Assembly: GCA_963931615.1 (NCBI GenBank)
Contig: OZ007032.1
Span: 1,054,001-1,118,000, forward strand
Length of the DNA stretch: 64,000 nucleotides
Source: Coprenecus sp902388455
GTDB lineage: Bacteria > Bacteroidota > Bacteroidia > Bacteroidales > UBA932
Direction of reading: 5' to 3'
The notes beneath the pieces are model-generated. The model did no database searches. It worked only from the letters and a program-made list of their open reading frames with translations, and was not told where the DNA came from. The position numbers were made by a program, and so were the translations under genes. The first letter of the stretch is position 1. Each line of letters opens with the position of its first letter. Shown in pieces: positions 50,366-59,450 of the stretch.

Positions 50366-50558
50366 ACCTGTCATCGAACAGTGCGGGGGCGATCCGTTGC
50401 CCCTGACCGACGGCGACTGCTGGTACTGGACATCCACAGAAGTGGCCGAACAGGAAACGGCAAAAGCCTGGCTTTACTCGATGGGCAGCGGAGCCATACA
50501 GGAAACACCCAAGACACAGGCGCACAAGGTACGCCCGATTATAACCATCAACCGGTAA
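50361..50558 (+). pseudogene. C-terminal fragment of a surface protein (DUF1566-like)
   Basis: A frame ending at TAA 50556-50558 reads IEQCGGDPLPLTDGDCWYWT, then STEVAEQETAKAWLYSMGSG and AIQETPKTQAHKVRPIITIN. The pattern YWTSTE...AWLYSMGSG...KVRPI is the C-terminal repeat of DUF1566/fimbrillin-associated surface proteins of Bacteroidales. There is no start; it abuts the istB stub, so a deletion or IS-mediated event joined the two. Not functional. Confidence 0.6.
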
Positions 50559-50606
50559 ACCAGAGATATACGATTGCGTTCTTTGACATTGTTGGACAAC
50601 ATACGA

Positions 50607-51599
50607 TTACAAACCAGAGCCGAATTCACGCAGTAATGCCATCAAGCGACGTATGCTTTCCTCGACATCCGAGGGGGCCGGAATGGCACGATATGCCAAA
50701 TCCGGGAGTTCACCCATGTAAACTGTCTGCAAGTTGCCCCAAACCTGCGGCAGATCTGTCATCAACGGGGACTCCTCCAGTCGCCGGTCACGCCAGCCTT
50801 CGGGCTTGTCAAAGCTCTGCCGGTCGTGTTCGAGCAGTGACCTGAAATCTTCGGGGAAAGCATCGCTATGAAGATACGTGAGGCACTCTTCATCTTTCAG
50901 CAGATGATGCAGATCGTAGAAATGACGGATTTTGGCCGTCAACTGCGGCATATACAGATTGGCCAGCGAGCATCGGATGAGTGACACCAATTTCTCGGTC
51001 AGCGTGCGGCGACGGTCAAGCACATTGACCTCGAACGGCTGCATCCCGTATTCCTCTATCATACGGTTGTTGCCGGTAGCCTGCAGGAACTCTGTCAGGA
51101 AACTGCAGAGAGAACGCCGCTCGAAAGGATATGGATTGGCAAAACTGTTGATTTCTACCAGGAGTTGCCCAGCCCGGATTGCTCCGACCTGTTCCGTATC
51201 TATGGCCCGTGGATAGGTGTAAAACGCCTTGTGGTAATGCGATCCCTTGCTTGTCATGCCTGGGATGACCAGTTCCTCCAGTCCGGCTGTCATATTCTTC
51301 GATGTACGGCGTATGAGGTTCTTTAGCTGGTTTCCGCTCAGTGTCCATGCTTCGGCGATGGCCACGTCAATGTCCTCGGAGAAACGTGCCCCGATGCCGT
51401 AGGCCTTGGTCAGGGAAGTTCCGCCCTTGAAAATGGCACGATTATCCTTGTCTCCGGCAGCCATAAGCGACAGCGAACGACAGATCCAATAGTCTTTCTC
51501 GATAAAGATACTCTTGATGCCGAGTCCGCCGTCCTGTACCGGACGTGCAGCCGCTTCTATGGCATCGGCAAACAGTTGCTGATTCTCGTGTAGTCTCAT
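50607..51599 (-). CDS. AbiEii-type nucleotidyltransferase toxin
   Basis: 330 residues from the ATG at 51599, which overlaps the antitoxin stop by 4 bases (ATGA). The nucleotidyltransferase core is IFKGGTSLTKAYGIGARFSE followed by DIDVAI, the GGTSL...SEDID motif of AbiEii/AbiGii toxins (COG2253). Further conserved residues appear in QLLVEINSFANPYPFE and in IRHFYDLHHLL. Such toxins block growth by modifying tRNA or NTPs and give phage abortive infection. The partner at 51596-52315 is the matching antitoxin, so the pair is a type IV-style TA system carried by a conjugative element. Confidence 0.88.
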   Translation of the reverse strand: MRLHENQQLFADAIEAAARPVQDGGLGIKSIFIEKDYWICRSLSLMAAGDKDNRAIFKGGTSLTKAYGIGARFSEDIDVAIAEAWTLSGNQLKNLIRRTSKNMTAGLEELVIPGMTSKGSHYHKAFYTYPRAIDTEQVGAIRAGQLLVEINSFANPYPFERRSLCSFLTEFLQATGNNRMIEEYGMQPFEVNVLDRRRTLTEKLVSLIRCSLANLYMPQLTAKIRHFYDLHHLLKDEECLTYLHSDAFPEDFRSLLEHDRQSFDKPEGWRDRRLEESPLMTDLPQVWGNLQTVYMGELPDLAYRAIPAPSDVEESIRRLMALLREFGSGL

Positions 51600-52315
51600 A
51601 CGATGTTCCATTTTAATTTGGTGGGTAAAGCCTGTGCGGTGACAGGAAGTTTGTAGGTCGTGACCCCATTGAGTGTCGCACGCAATTGTCGGGTGTCAGC
51701 TCCAAGACTGTCCAGAATGGCACCCAGCAATGCCCGGACATACGGCTGGTAATTTTCGGCCAGGTCCGCCAGTTTCTCCAGATCGCCTTCGGACAGAGCG
51801 GCTATCAGCCGAGCAACGCCCCGCACACAATCGTCAGGTGATGTTGCCGGAATCTCACGGAGCAATTTGAGCGCGTCAAGGATCAGCAGCAGAGGAATGT
51901 TCTCCCGTGTGATTGCATTAGGCTGTACAAGGAAGGACACGCTGTATTCGCCCCGTTTCATAGGCCGGCGGTATTTGTTCGTGCCTATCGTAATGGCCGA
52001 TGTGATCTGTGTCGTCAACCCCAACTGCGCAAATGCTGCCGTACCGGTCATATAGCCGATTGGCTTGCCGTTACGTTCCAGAAGGTCCTTGACCACCTCT
52101 GCCACCGGAGGCTTCAATGTGCCGAACACCGTCTGTTTAGGCTTGTAGTACCGTCCTTTGGCAATCTTGTAGATAGAGCCTTCTGCCACCAGACGGCTGA
52201 GTGCCTTGACCAACGCAGGCTGGTACTCCGGCAGCACATTGAAATCAGCAATGGTAAGCACCTTGCCCGGAGGCGTGGCGTCCAGTATTTCCTGTACCTG
52301 TTTAGTAATCACCAT
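51596..52315 (-). CDS. AbiEi/DUF6088-type antitoxin
   Basis: 239 residues from ATG 52315. An N-terminal winged helix (about 1-60: VQEILDATPPGKVLTIADFN, QPALVKALSRLVAEGSIYKI, AKGRYYKPKQT) is typical of DUF6088/AbiEi transcriptional antitoxins. A C-terminal domain follows with RPMKRGEYSVSFLVQPNAIT and a helical end. It represses its own operon and neutralises AbiEii by antagonising its activity rather than binding it. The next gene upstream, mobC, points the other way, with 152 bases between. Confidence 0.85.
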   Translation of the reverse strand: MVITKQVQEILDATPPGKVLTIADFNVLPEYQPALVKALSRLVAEGSIYKIAKGRYYKPKQTVFGTLKPPVAEVVKDLLERNGKPIGYMTGTAAFAQLGLTTQITSAITIGTNKYRRPMKRGEYSVSFLVQPNAITRENIPLLLILDALKLLREIPATSPDDCVRGVARLIAALSEGDLEKLADLAENYQPYVRALLGAILDSLGADTRQLRATLNGVTTYKLPVTAQALPTKLKWNIV

Positions 52316-52467
52316 AATCGAATCGTTTTGTTCCGGATGCAAATATAAGAAAAGTCTTGTTTTTTACTGCAAAAACATGACATTTATTTTCGTCTGAATC
52401 AAAATAATCAAGTCCAACAATATCCGAGGCGATCAGAACCACAACCCAATAAAAAAGCTATAAAAAA

Positions 52468-54654
52468 ATGGAAGAAAGCAAAGAGTTACAAGGATTCTAC
52501 AAGATATTCCGTGCGGTCGTCTATGTATCGGTACTGCTGGAGTTTTTCGAGTATGCCATTGACCCGGCAGTATTCGACCAGTGGGGCGGCATACTGACTG
52601 ACATCCACGGGCGTATCAAGCGATGGACGATCTATCAGGACGGCCATCTCGTGTACAGCAAGATTGCCACGATACTGCTGATCTGTATCACCTGTATCGG
52701 TACGAGGAACAAAAAGCATCTGGAGTTCAACGCCCGCAAGCAGGTGATCTTTCCCCTGACCGGCGGACTGCTTCTGCTTGTCCTGTCCGTGTGGCTGTTC
52801 GGCCATCCGATGGAAATGCGGCTCTATACGCTGCCGCTGAACCGTATCCTGTACATGGCGGCTTCGCTCGTGGGAGTGGTACTGGTACATATAGCCCTGG
52901 ACAATATCTCCAAGTTCATCAAGGAGGGCCTGATGAAGGATCGCTTCAACTTCGAGAACGAGAGTTTCGAGCAGAGCGAAGAGATTCAGGAGAACAAATA
53001 CAGCGTGAATATCCCGATGCGCTACTATTACAAGGGGAAGTTCCGCAAGGGATGGGTCAGCATCAGCAACCCTTTCCGCGGGACGTGGGTCGTGGGAACT
53101 CCCGGATCGGGTAAAACATTCAGTATCATTGAGCCGTTCATCCGTCAACACAGTGCCAAGGGGTTTGCCATGGTTGTATATGACTACAAATTCCCGACAC
53201 TCGCCACGAAACTTTACTACCATTACAAGCTGAACGAGAAGCTGGGAAGAGTTCCCAAGGGGTGCAAGTTCAACATGATCAACTTCGTGGACGTGGAATA
53301 CAGCCGTCGTGTCAATCCTATTCAGGCAAAATACATCAACAACCTGGCGGCAGCCAGTGAGACAGCGGAAACCCTGCTCGAGTCCTTGCAGAAGGGCAAG
53401 AAGGAAGGCGGCGGCGGAAGCGACCAGTTCTTCCAGACATCCGCGGTGAACTTCCTGGCCGCCTGCATCTATTTCTTTGTCAATTACGAACGGGAGCCGT
53501 ATGACAAGGACGGAAACATGCTGTACGCGGAGAAACGTCAGGACCTGGAAACCAAATTCTGGAAGCCGACCGGAATCGTGCGTGACAAAGAGGGCGGCAA
53601 CATCGTGGAGCCGGCCTACTGGCTGGGTAAGTATTCGGACATGCCGCACATATTATCGTTCCTGAACGAAAGTTATCAGACCATCTTCGAGGTACTGGAG
53701 ACCGACAACGAGGTGGCACCGCTGCTCGGGCCGTTCCAGACCGCCTTCAGGAACAAGGCCATGGAGCAGTTGGAAGGTATGATTGGTACGCTGCGTGTCT
53801 ATACCTCCCGTCTGGCGACCAAGGAATCGTACTGGATATTCCACCGTGACGGTGATGACTTTGACCTGAAGGTGAGCGATCCGAAGAACCCAAGCTACCT
53901 GCTCATTGCCAACGATCCGGAGATGGAGAGCATCATCGGTGCGTTGAACGCCCTTATCCTGAACCGCCTTGTCACCCGAGTGAATACCGGGCAAGGGAAG
54001 AACATCCCGGTGAGCATCATCGTGGATGAGCTGCCGACGCTGTATTTCCACAAGATAGACCGACTGATAGGCACAGCCCGAAGCAACAAGGTGAGCGTGA
54101 CCCTGGGATTCCAGGAGTTGCCGCAGCTGGAGGCCGACTACGGCAAGGTGGGTATGCAGAAGATCATCACGACCGTGGGTAACGTGGTCAGCGGTTCGGC
54201 CCGCTCAAAAGAGACACTGGAATGGCTGTCGAATGACATTTTCGGAAAGGTCGTGCAAGTGAAGAAGGGCGTCACCATTGACCGTGACAAGACCAGCATC
54301 AACCTGAACGAGAACATGGACAGCCTGGTACCGGCATCGAAGATCTCCGATATGGCAACGGGATGGATATGCGGGCAGACAGCGAGGGACTTCGTGAAAA
54401 CCAAGACCGGCGTAGGCGGCTCGATGAACATTCAGGAGTCGGAAGAGTTCAAGACCACAAAGTTCTTCTGCAAGACTGACTTCGATATGGGAGAGATAAA
54501 GAAAGAGGAAGCCGCGTATGTGCCGCTGCCGAGATTCTACACCTTCAAGTCGAGGGAGGAACGGGAACGCATCCTGTACAAGAACTTCGTGCAGGTGGGT
54601 CAGGACGTGAAGGAGATGATCAAGGATGTGTTGAACAGGCGTAATGCCAAGTAA
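52468..54654 (+). CDS. mobC: MobC-type conjugative coupling protein (T4CP)
   Basis: 728 residues. N-terminal helices (about 10-150) are followed by the RecA-like ATPase: Walker A GTPGSGKTFSIIEPFIRQHS at about 210 and Walker B SIIVDELPTLYFHK at about 515, plus conserved RLIGTARSNKVSVTLGFQEL. This is the Bacteroidales TraG/VirD4-like coupling protein called MobC, which brings the relaxosome to the mating pore. It is complete, yet no relaxase (MobA/B) or Tra genes are nearby: a conjugative-element remnant or a deleted CTn. Its start ATG sits after an AT-rich 150-base gap. Confidence 0.9.
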   Translation: MEESKELQGFYKIFRAVVYVSVLLEFFEYAIDPAVFDQWGGILTDIHGRIKRWTIYQDGHLVYSKIATILLICITCIGTRNKKHLEFNARKQVIFPLTGGLLLLVLSVWLFGHPMEMRLYTLPLNRILYMAASLVGVVLVHIALDNISKFIKEGLMKDRFNFENESFEQSEEIQENKYSVNIPMRYYYKGKFRKGWVSISNPFRGTWVVGTPGSGKTFSIIEPFIRQHSAKGFAMVVYDYKFPTLATKLYYHYKLNEKLGRVPKGCKFNMINFVDVEYSRRVNPIQAKYINNLAAASETAETLLESLQKGKKEGGGGSDQFFQTSAVNFLAACIYFFVNYEREPYDKDGNMLYAEKRQDLETKFWKPTGIVRDKEGGNIVEPAYWLGKYSDMPHILSFLNESYQTIFEVLETDNEVAPLLGPFQTAFRNKAMEQLEGMIGTLRVYTSRLATKESYWIFHRDGDDFDLKVSDPKNPSYLLIANDPEMESIIGALNALILNRLVTRVNTGQGKNIPVSIIVDELPTLYFHKIDRLIGTARSNKVSVTLGFQELPQLEADYGKVGMQKIITTVGNVVSGSARSKETLEWLSNDIFGKVVQVKKGVTIDRDKTSINLNENMDSLVPASKISDMATGWICGQTARDFVKTKTGVGGSMNIQESEEFKTTKFFCKTDFDMGEIKKEEAAYVPLPRFYTFKSREERERILYKNFVQVGQDVKEMIKDVLNRRNAK

Positions 54655-54662
54655 AAAGAGGG

Positions 54663-54750
54663 GGGTGTCATAATGCCCAAATATAATAATTTACCCTGCC
54701 AAAGAAAGCTGTAGCAAGTTAAGTCTTTCAAAAAGGGAGTTTTGACACCC
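54663..54750. mobile_element. 88-base element with imperfect terminal inverted repeats
   Basis: Left end GGGTGTCATAATGCCC and right end GGGAGTTTTGACACCC: when inverted the two match at 13 of 16 positions. The interior is AT-rich and has no gene. This looks like a small non-autonomous element or an internally deleted insertion sequence directly after mobC. Target duplication was not found. Confidence 0.45.
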
Positions 54751-55038
54751 TCAATCTTTTCCACACGTTGTCACTTGCATGTCAGACCCGAATATTTGAC
54801 AAAGCAATTCAGGATTTTCTATTTTCATCAATCCCATGACAACCAGCATTTCTCTGTGAATATCTTTAACTCTGTCAATATTCCAAGAGACAGATTCGCT
54901 ATGGAACATATGAAACTTGGTTCTTAGTTATGAATACTTTCGAATATTTTTCAATACAGCCAATGTATCTGTATTCATTGCAATGCTTATTTATATTCGC
55001 TATCTTTGATTGATAAATACGAGTCGCGATAGTCCATT
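54751..55038. other. AT-rich gap before nrdG
   Basis: About 290 bases between the 88-base element and the end of nrdG. Composition is strongly AT-rich. No gene, promoter motif or RNA structure that can be supported was seen. Confidence 0.6.
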
Positions 55039-55509
55039 TTACCAAAACCGTGTCGTAATATCTTTCATATGCACTCCATTGGAACCAACAGATACATGGT
55101 ACAACCGTTGATTTGTCGTCCTACTGCGTAATCCTCCGTCCCGCTCCAGATACGGTCCAAGTTTCAGATAGTCAAATAGTCTTACATCCATTTCTTCTGG
55201 TATTTTTGTTCGGCCAGAATACCAGGCTGTTTTCAATTGCGGATAGTGTTCCCGAAGCCAGTTGGCCAGCAAAGCTACATCCTCAGGAGATCCATCCCCT
55301 CCCATAAAACAAAAACAAGTAATCGCCCCTTCGTACTCCCTCAGCAGTAAATCGAGTGCTTCGGAAGTCAGTGGGTGTCCGATATCCTGCTGTAAATGTG
55401 GACTGTGACAGCCAAGACAACCATTTGGACAACCTGAAATATTAACAGCAAGTGTCACCTCGTCTGGAATCTCCTGAAAAACAATATCGTAACTTACAAA
55501 CTTCAGCAT
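55039..55509 (-). CDS. nrdG: Anaerobic ribonucleotide reductase activase
   Basis: 156 residues of the radical SAM activase family, with the cluster motif CPNGCLGC (CX3CX2C) at about residue 27 and GGDGSPEDVALLANWLREHY, the typical glycine motif for SAM. It activates NrdD by making its glycyl radical. The gene follows nrdD by 1 base, so it is in the same unit. The C terminus YHVSVGSNGVHMKDITTRFW is unremarkable. This region is lower in GC than the core genes at 1-22 kb. Confidence 0.93.
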   Translation of the reverse strand: MLKFVSYDIVFQEIPDEVTLAVNISGCPNGCLGCHSPHLQQDIGHPLTSEALDLLLREYEGAITCFCFMGGDGSPEDVALLANWLREHYPQLKTAWYSGRTKIPEEMDVRLFDYLKLGPYLERDGGLRSRTTNQRLYHVSVGSNGVHMKDITTRFW

Positions 55510-55510
55510 A

Positions 55511-57619
55511 TCATTCTTTTACTCCATGAGCATAATAACGTCGAGCCGCCTCTTTTTGACGCGCCTGAGAGAAATTACTTATACGCTTCAGATAACCTAT
55601 CACTCGTGTTAAATAATCTATGTTTCTACTATGGCACACGGGACATTCTTGCAGATAACGCTTATCGATGTGTCCACAATCGTTGCATACCGTATTGGGT
55701 ATGTTGAATGTGAAATAGTTCGTACCCTCGCGAGCTGCAACTCTCAACAGTTGGCGATACTGCGGAGCACTCAAATGCTCATCCAAATTCATGTGAAGAG
55801 CTGAACCTCCAGTAAGATGCTCTATATAGGGAGTACCATGCATCTTAAATTTATCGATGATGGTTAGAGATTCGTCTTCGACTATGTAAAAATAGCTGTT
55901 GTAGCAATCTCGAGGCACAAAATATCCATCTTCACGATCCCACTTAGCATGTTTCACGCCTACATTTTCGGCAGGTATCATCTCACAATTAAATAATATG
56001 TCTTTTGTCCGGTATTGCCGATTGTATTTTTCTATTAGCCCCAAGATTGCCTGAACAAATTTCAGATATCCCGGGTTATTGGTTATCTGCATCCCCATGA
56101 ATTCAGCCGCTTCTACTAAACCATTGATGCCAATCGTGAGATATTGACGGCCGATATTGATGTAGCCAGCATCAAACAATGGCAACATACCATGCTCTTG
56201 TAGCTCTTTCAAATTCTCATTATAGGCTAATTGTACCTTATGACAGGTGTCAATAACATCGCTTAAGTATTCCAGATAGTCTATCTCGTGGTTTACGGCA
56301 TATTGCACACAACGATTCAGGTTAATCGTAAGAACACTTTTTGAACCGGTAGAAATGCCTCCTGCCCCCAATGTATAGCTGAAGCCATTATCCTGTATCT
56401 GGTTTCTCAATCGGCAACATGAGCTAAGCGAATCGGCATTATCACTCATGTAGGTAAAGAAAGAATGTCCTTCGGCATACATTTCTGCAGTAAAATCGCC
56501 CCATTCTTCATCCATTACATCCCCATCATGGGACAACAAGGCCATAGTCTCTACAGGGAACGTGAGGACCGTCTTGGTCCGTTCTTTGTTAAACCACTTC
56601 ATAAATCTTTTTTGCAGCCAGTTCAGCCCGTCCCAATCCGGACAACTGCCGTCCGGGAAACGGAACTCCCTAAAAAGACTATCAAAGTAAGGCTTGTCAT
56701 AATAGGATATGTTCCAAAATACGGCCTGATAGTTACGAGCTCCTGTCGGCTGATTGATAGAATAGACTATTTGCTCAAAACAATCTGTTATGACCTTATC
56801 TATAGTTCTCTGTCTGACAGACAAATCGACCACTTTTTCAGTCTCCCTCCAATAATCTTTACCATATTCCATGCCGATAAAGTAATTCAGGTACATGAGA
56901 AACTCTGGTGTGGCACACGCACCGCTCAACATACTTGATACCATGAAAACCATGTTGACAAATCCTCCACAGAATGACTTCAGGTTGGTTGGTGCGGTGG
57001 AGTTCCCGCCAATCGAGATTGTCCCGCCTATAAGCCATGGATACATGGTAATAGAGGCACAATAGTTGGCCAGACTTGTTTCGTCATTCTTGTATATAAA
57101 ATGACAGTTGAGCAAATCAAGATATTTGTCAGCAAGTTCCTTCCCATACATTTTTCTGATGCGTTCAGTCAACAATCGACGATTAAGACGTATGAAATTT
57201 GATTTTGGCAACTCTCCGATCAATGTAGCTATATTTTTGTGTTCCACGTTGGCATTGGCATCGTATTTTGAACCCGTGGCGGCATTGGCGGCAGCACAAT
57301 AATTGGCTAAGAATTTCATCTTTTCCATCGTTTCCCGATCTTCGGCATGACGCTGACGGTAAAGCATGAATGACTTGGCTACACGGTAGTGACCTTCGCG
57401 CATCAGCGCTTCTTCCACCTGATTTTGCACATCCTCCACCTTAATGCCATCGTGTAAATCAAGATGTCCTAATATCTTTGACATCCCTTCCAAGTCTATG
57501 GTTTCATCCACGGAATTGAATGCCTTAATAATAGCATTCATGATTTTATCGAGCGAGAACAGCTCTATGGATCCATCCCGCTTGGTAATAGTAAAGTTCT
57601 TAAAACCAGTAGATTCCAT
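55511..57619 (-). CDS. nrdD: Anaerobic ribonucleoside-triphosphate reductase
   Basis: 702 residues. An ATP-cone domain starts it (FTITKRDGSIELFSLDKIMN, NQVEEALMREGHYRVAKSFM). The catalytic ten-stranded barrel follows, with SKSFMLYRQRHAEDRETM and NPGYLKFVQAI. A zinc site is at NTVCNDCGHIDKRYLQECPV plus CHSRN near the end, then the glycyl-radical loop RVIGYLKRISNF. It reduces ribonucleoside triphosphates to deoxynucleotides under anaerobic conditions and needs NrdG. No NrdR box was recognised upstream. Confidence 0.94.
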   Translation of the reverse strand: MESTGFKNFTITKRDGSIELFSLDKIMNAIIKAFNSVDETIDLEGMSKILGHLDLHDGIKVEDVQNQVEEALMREGHYRVAKSFMLYRQRHAEDRETMEKMKFLANYCAAANAATGSKYDANANVEHKNIATLIGELPKSNFIRLNRRLLTERIRKMYGKELADKYLDLLNCHFIYKNDETSLANYCASITMYPWLIGGTISIGGNSTAPTNLKSFCGGFVNMVFMVSSMLSGACATPEFLMYLNYFIGMEYGKDYWRETEKVVDLSVRQRTIDKVITDCFEQIVYSINQPTGARNYQAVFWNISYYDKPYFDSLFREFRFPDGSCPDWDGLNWLQKRFMKWFNKERTKTVLTFPVETMALLSHDGDVMDEEWGDFTAEMYAEGHSFFTYMSDNADSLSSCCRLRNQIQDNGFSYTLGAGGISTGSKSVLTINLNRCVQYAVNHEIDYLEYLSDVIDTCHKVQLAYNENLKELQEHGMLPLFDAGYINIGRQYLTIGINGLVEAAEFMGMQITNNPGYLKFVQAILGLIEKYNRQYRTKDILFNCEMIPAENVGVKHAKWDREDGYFVPRDCYNSYFYIVEDESLTIIDKFKMHGTPYIEHLTGGSALHMNLDEHLSAPQYRQLLRVAAREGTNYFTFNIPNTVCNDCGHIDKRYLQECPVCHSRNIDYLTRVIGYLKRISNFSQARQKEAARRYYAHGVKE

Positions 57620-57717
57620 AATAATTAACTTATATTGTAATATTTATTTCTGTCTTGTTTCTATCATTAATGTTCCTCCTTTGATGTCTATATAATTCTT
57701 GAAGAAAATGTCCGTCA

Positions 57718-58473
57718 TTACTTTATCTTGACGAACCCTGTTGTCGGATCAAAAGATATACGGTCATTTTGGAAAAGTCGTTCTATGGTGCCACTTCTAC
57801 GCATTTCCCCAGTCGACATACACAGGAGTTCCGGCGTGTCGATAAGAGCAATCGAATCAGCCAAAGTCAGGGCAATGTCAAGTTCGTGCGTGGAAAACAG
57901 AATGCACTTTTTTTCTTCGTGTGCGAGTCTGGACAATAGCGTACATAGCTCGTAACGGTTAGGCATATCAAGAAATGATGTAGGTTCATCAAGCAATATC
58001 ACAGGGGTTGACTGTGCTAAAGCCCGTGCTATCATTATACGCTGGCATTCACCGTCACTCATTTTATCCATCGTCCGGTCTGCAAAGGTTTCCATACCCA
58101 CCAAAGCAAGAGATCGCATCACAATGGCCTTGTCTGTATCCTGCATCTTGCCTATCCAATTCGTGTATGGCGCACGTCCGACAGCTACGACATCACAACA
58201 CCTCAAATTAGCTATACGTGTTCGTCCTGTCGTGACAAAGGCCATTTTTTTTGCCATCTCTCCGGCTCGCATGTCAGCTATATTTTGTCCGTTCAGATTT
58301 ATATCACCTGAATAGCATCGATTCAGTCCGGCAATGGCTCGCAACAAGGTGGACTTGCCCGTCCCATTGCGCCCGATAAGGGCAGTCAGTTTGCCCTCTT
58401 TTATCGATGTATCGACCTCACGAAGCAGTAAATTCTCCCCGTAACCTATGGAAAAATGGTGTAACTCTATCAT
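57718..58473 (-). CDS. btuD: BtuD-like ABC transporter ATPase
   Basis: 251 residues from the ATG at 58473, overlapping the permease stop by 4 bases. Walker A is LIGRNGTGKSTLLRAIAGLN, the signature motif reads KMSDGECQRIMIARALAQST, and Walker B VILLDEPTSFLDMPN; the H-loop is FSTHELDIAL. It is of the FecE/BtuD class that energises iron-siderophore, haem or cobalamin import. Assignment to cobalamin rests on the riboswitch at 60995-61166 that heads this operon and not on the sequence. Confidence 0.86.
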   Translation of the reverse strand: MIELHHFSIGYGENLLLREVDTSIKEGKLTALIGRNGTGKSTLLRAIAGLNRCYSGDINLNGQNIADMRAGEMAKKMAFVTTGRTRIANLRCCDVVAVGRAPYTNWIGKMQDTDKAIVMRSLALVGMETFADRTMDKMSDGECQRIMIARALAQSTPVILLDEPTSFLDMPNRYELCTLLSRLAHEEKKCILFSTHELDIALTLADSIALIDTPELLCMSTGEMRRSGTIERLFQNDRISFDPTTGFVKIK

Positions 58474-59450
58474 GCTGCAATGGATTTGTTGCGTAAAACG
58501 ACCCATACTACAATCGGTATTCCCAGTAGTGCGGTAATGGCGTTTATCGGCAAGGTGAATACTTTAGCTACAATATCGCAAAAGAGCAATACGGATGCTC
58601 CCGACAGGATGGTTCCCGGAACAAGGACGCGATGATCGCTGTTTTGAAACAACATTCGTGTTACATGAGGCATGGCAAGGCCGACGAACCCTATCGGACC
58701 GCAAAAAGCAGTTACGGTTCCGGCAAGCAGTGTCGTCGAGAGAAACAGCAGACCACGAGAACGCCGAAGATTCAACCCCATCGTAATGGCGTACTCTTCG
58801 CCAAACAACAGGAGATTGAGAGGCTTGATTGTTATCACTGCCAGCAACAGCCCGACCAATACAGACGGCATGAGGATGATAAGCTGCGGCACTGTCACAT
58901 CACCCAATGAGCCCATCGTCCAAATCACAAACATTTTCAGAGACTCGTCATTAGCGGTATATTGCAGTATCTGAACGATAGCACTTATTCCAGACGAAAA
59001 CATCATGCCGAGAATCAATATTACCAAAATATCCTTAATACGATGTCCCACTGCGGTTATAACCAGCAATACGGCAGCAGCGCCTGCCCATGCCGCTCCG
59101 GCTATTCCCAACGATGAACCAACTCCCGTGAGAACCACGAGTGCCACCCCGAGGCTTGCACCAGAGCTGATGCCGAGCACGTAAGGACCGGCAAGCGGAT
59201 TACGGAAAAGCGTCTGCATCTGTAACCCGCTGACCGATAAGGCGGCTCCGGCCAACAGTGCCACTACAGCCTTTATAAGGCGTATGTTGAGCACAATCTT
59301 TTCTATGGCACGAGGACACTCGCCTCCGGTCAGTGCCGCCCATACATCGCGGACTGGAATGTTGACCGCTCCTATGGCCAAGTCCAGAAAAAAGAGGACG
59401 GCCGTTAAAACAATCAGTATGGAGAACTGTATGGTCGAACGGGAACGCAT
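58470..59450 (-). CDS. btuC: BtuC-like FecCD-type permease
   Basis: 326 residues with about ten helices; FecCD motifs include RNPLAGPYVLGISSGASLGV, GSLGDVTVPQLIILMPSVLV and GPIGFVGLAMPHVTRMLFQN. It is the inner-membrane part of the importer and pairs with the ATPase at 57718 and the binding protein at 59451. It starts next to the binding-protein stop. The cobalamin inference comes from the riboswitch upstream of the group. Confidence 0.87.
   Translation of the reverse strand: MRSRSTIQFSILIVLTAVLFFLDLAIGAVNIPVRDVWAALTGGECPRAIEKIVLNIRLIKAVVALLAGAALSVSGLQMQTLFRNPLAGPYVLGISSGASLGVALVVLTGVGSSLGIAGAAWAGAAAVLLVITAVGHRIKDILVILILGMMFSSGISAIVQILQYTANDESLKMFVIWTMGSLGDVTVPQLIILMPSVLVGLLLAVITIKPLNLLLFGEEYAITMGLNLRRSRGLLFLSTTLLAGTVTAFCGPIGFVGLAMPHVTRMLFQNSDHRVLVPGTILSGASVLLFCDIVAKVFTLPINAITALLGIPIVVWVVLRNKSIAA

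Noticed and set aside
50315..50845. 176-codon frame starting at the istB stub
   Set aside because: Only the first 17 codons look like a gene start; the rest is out of frame with the surface-protein tail and then antisense to the AbiEii toxin.
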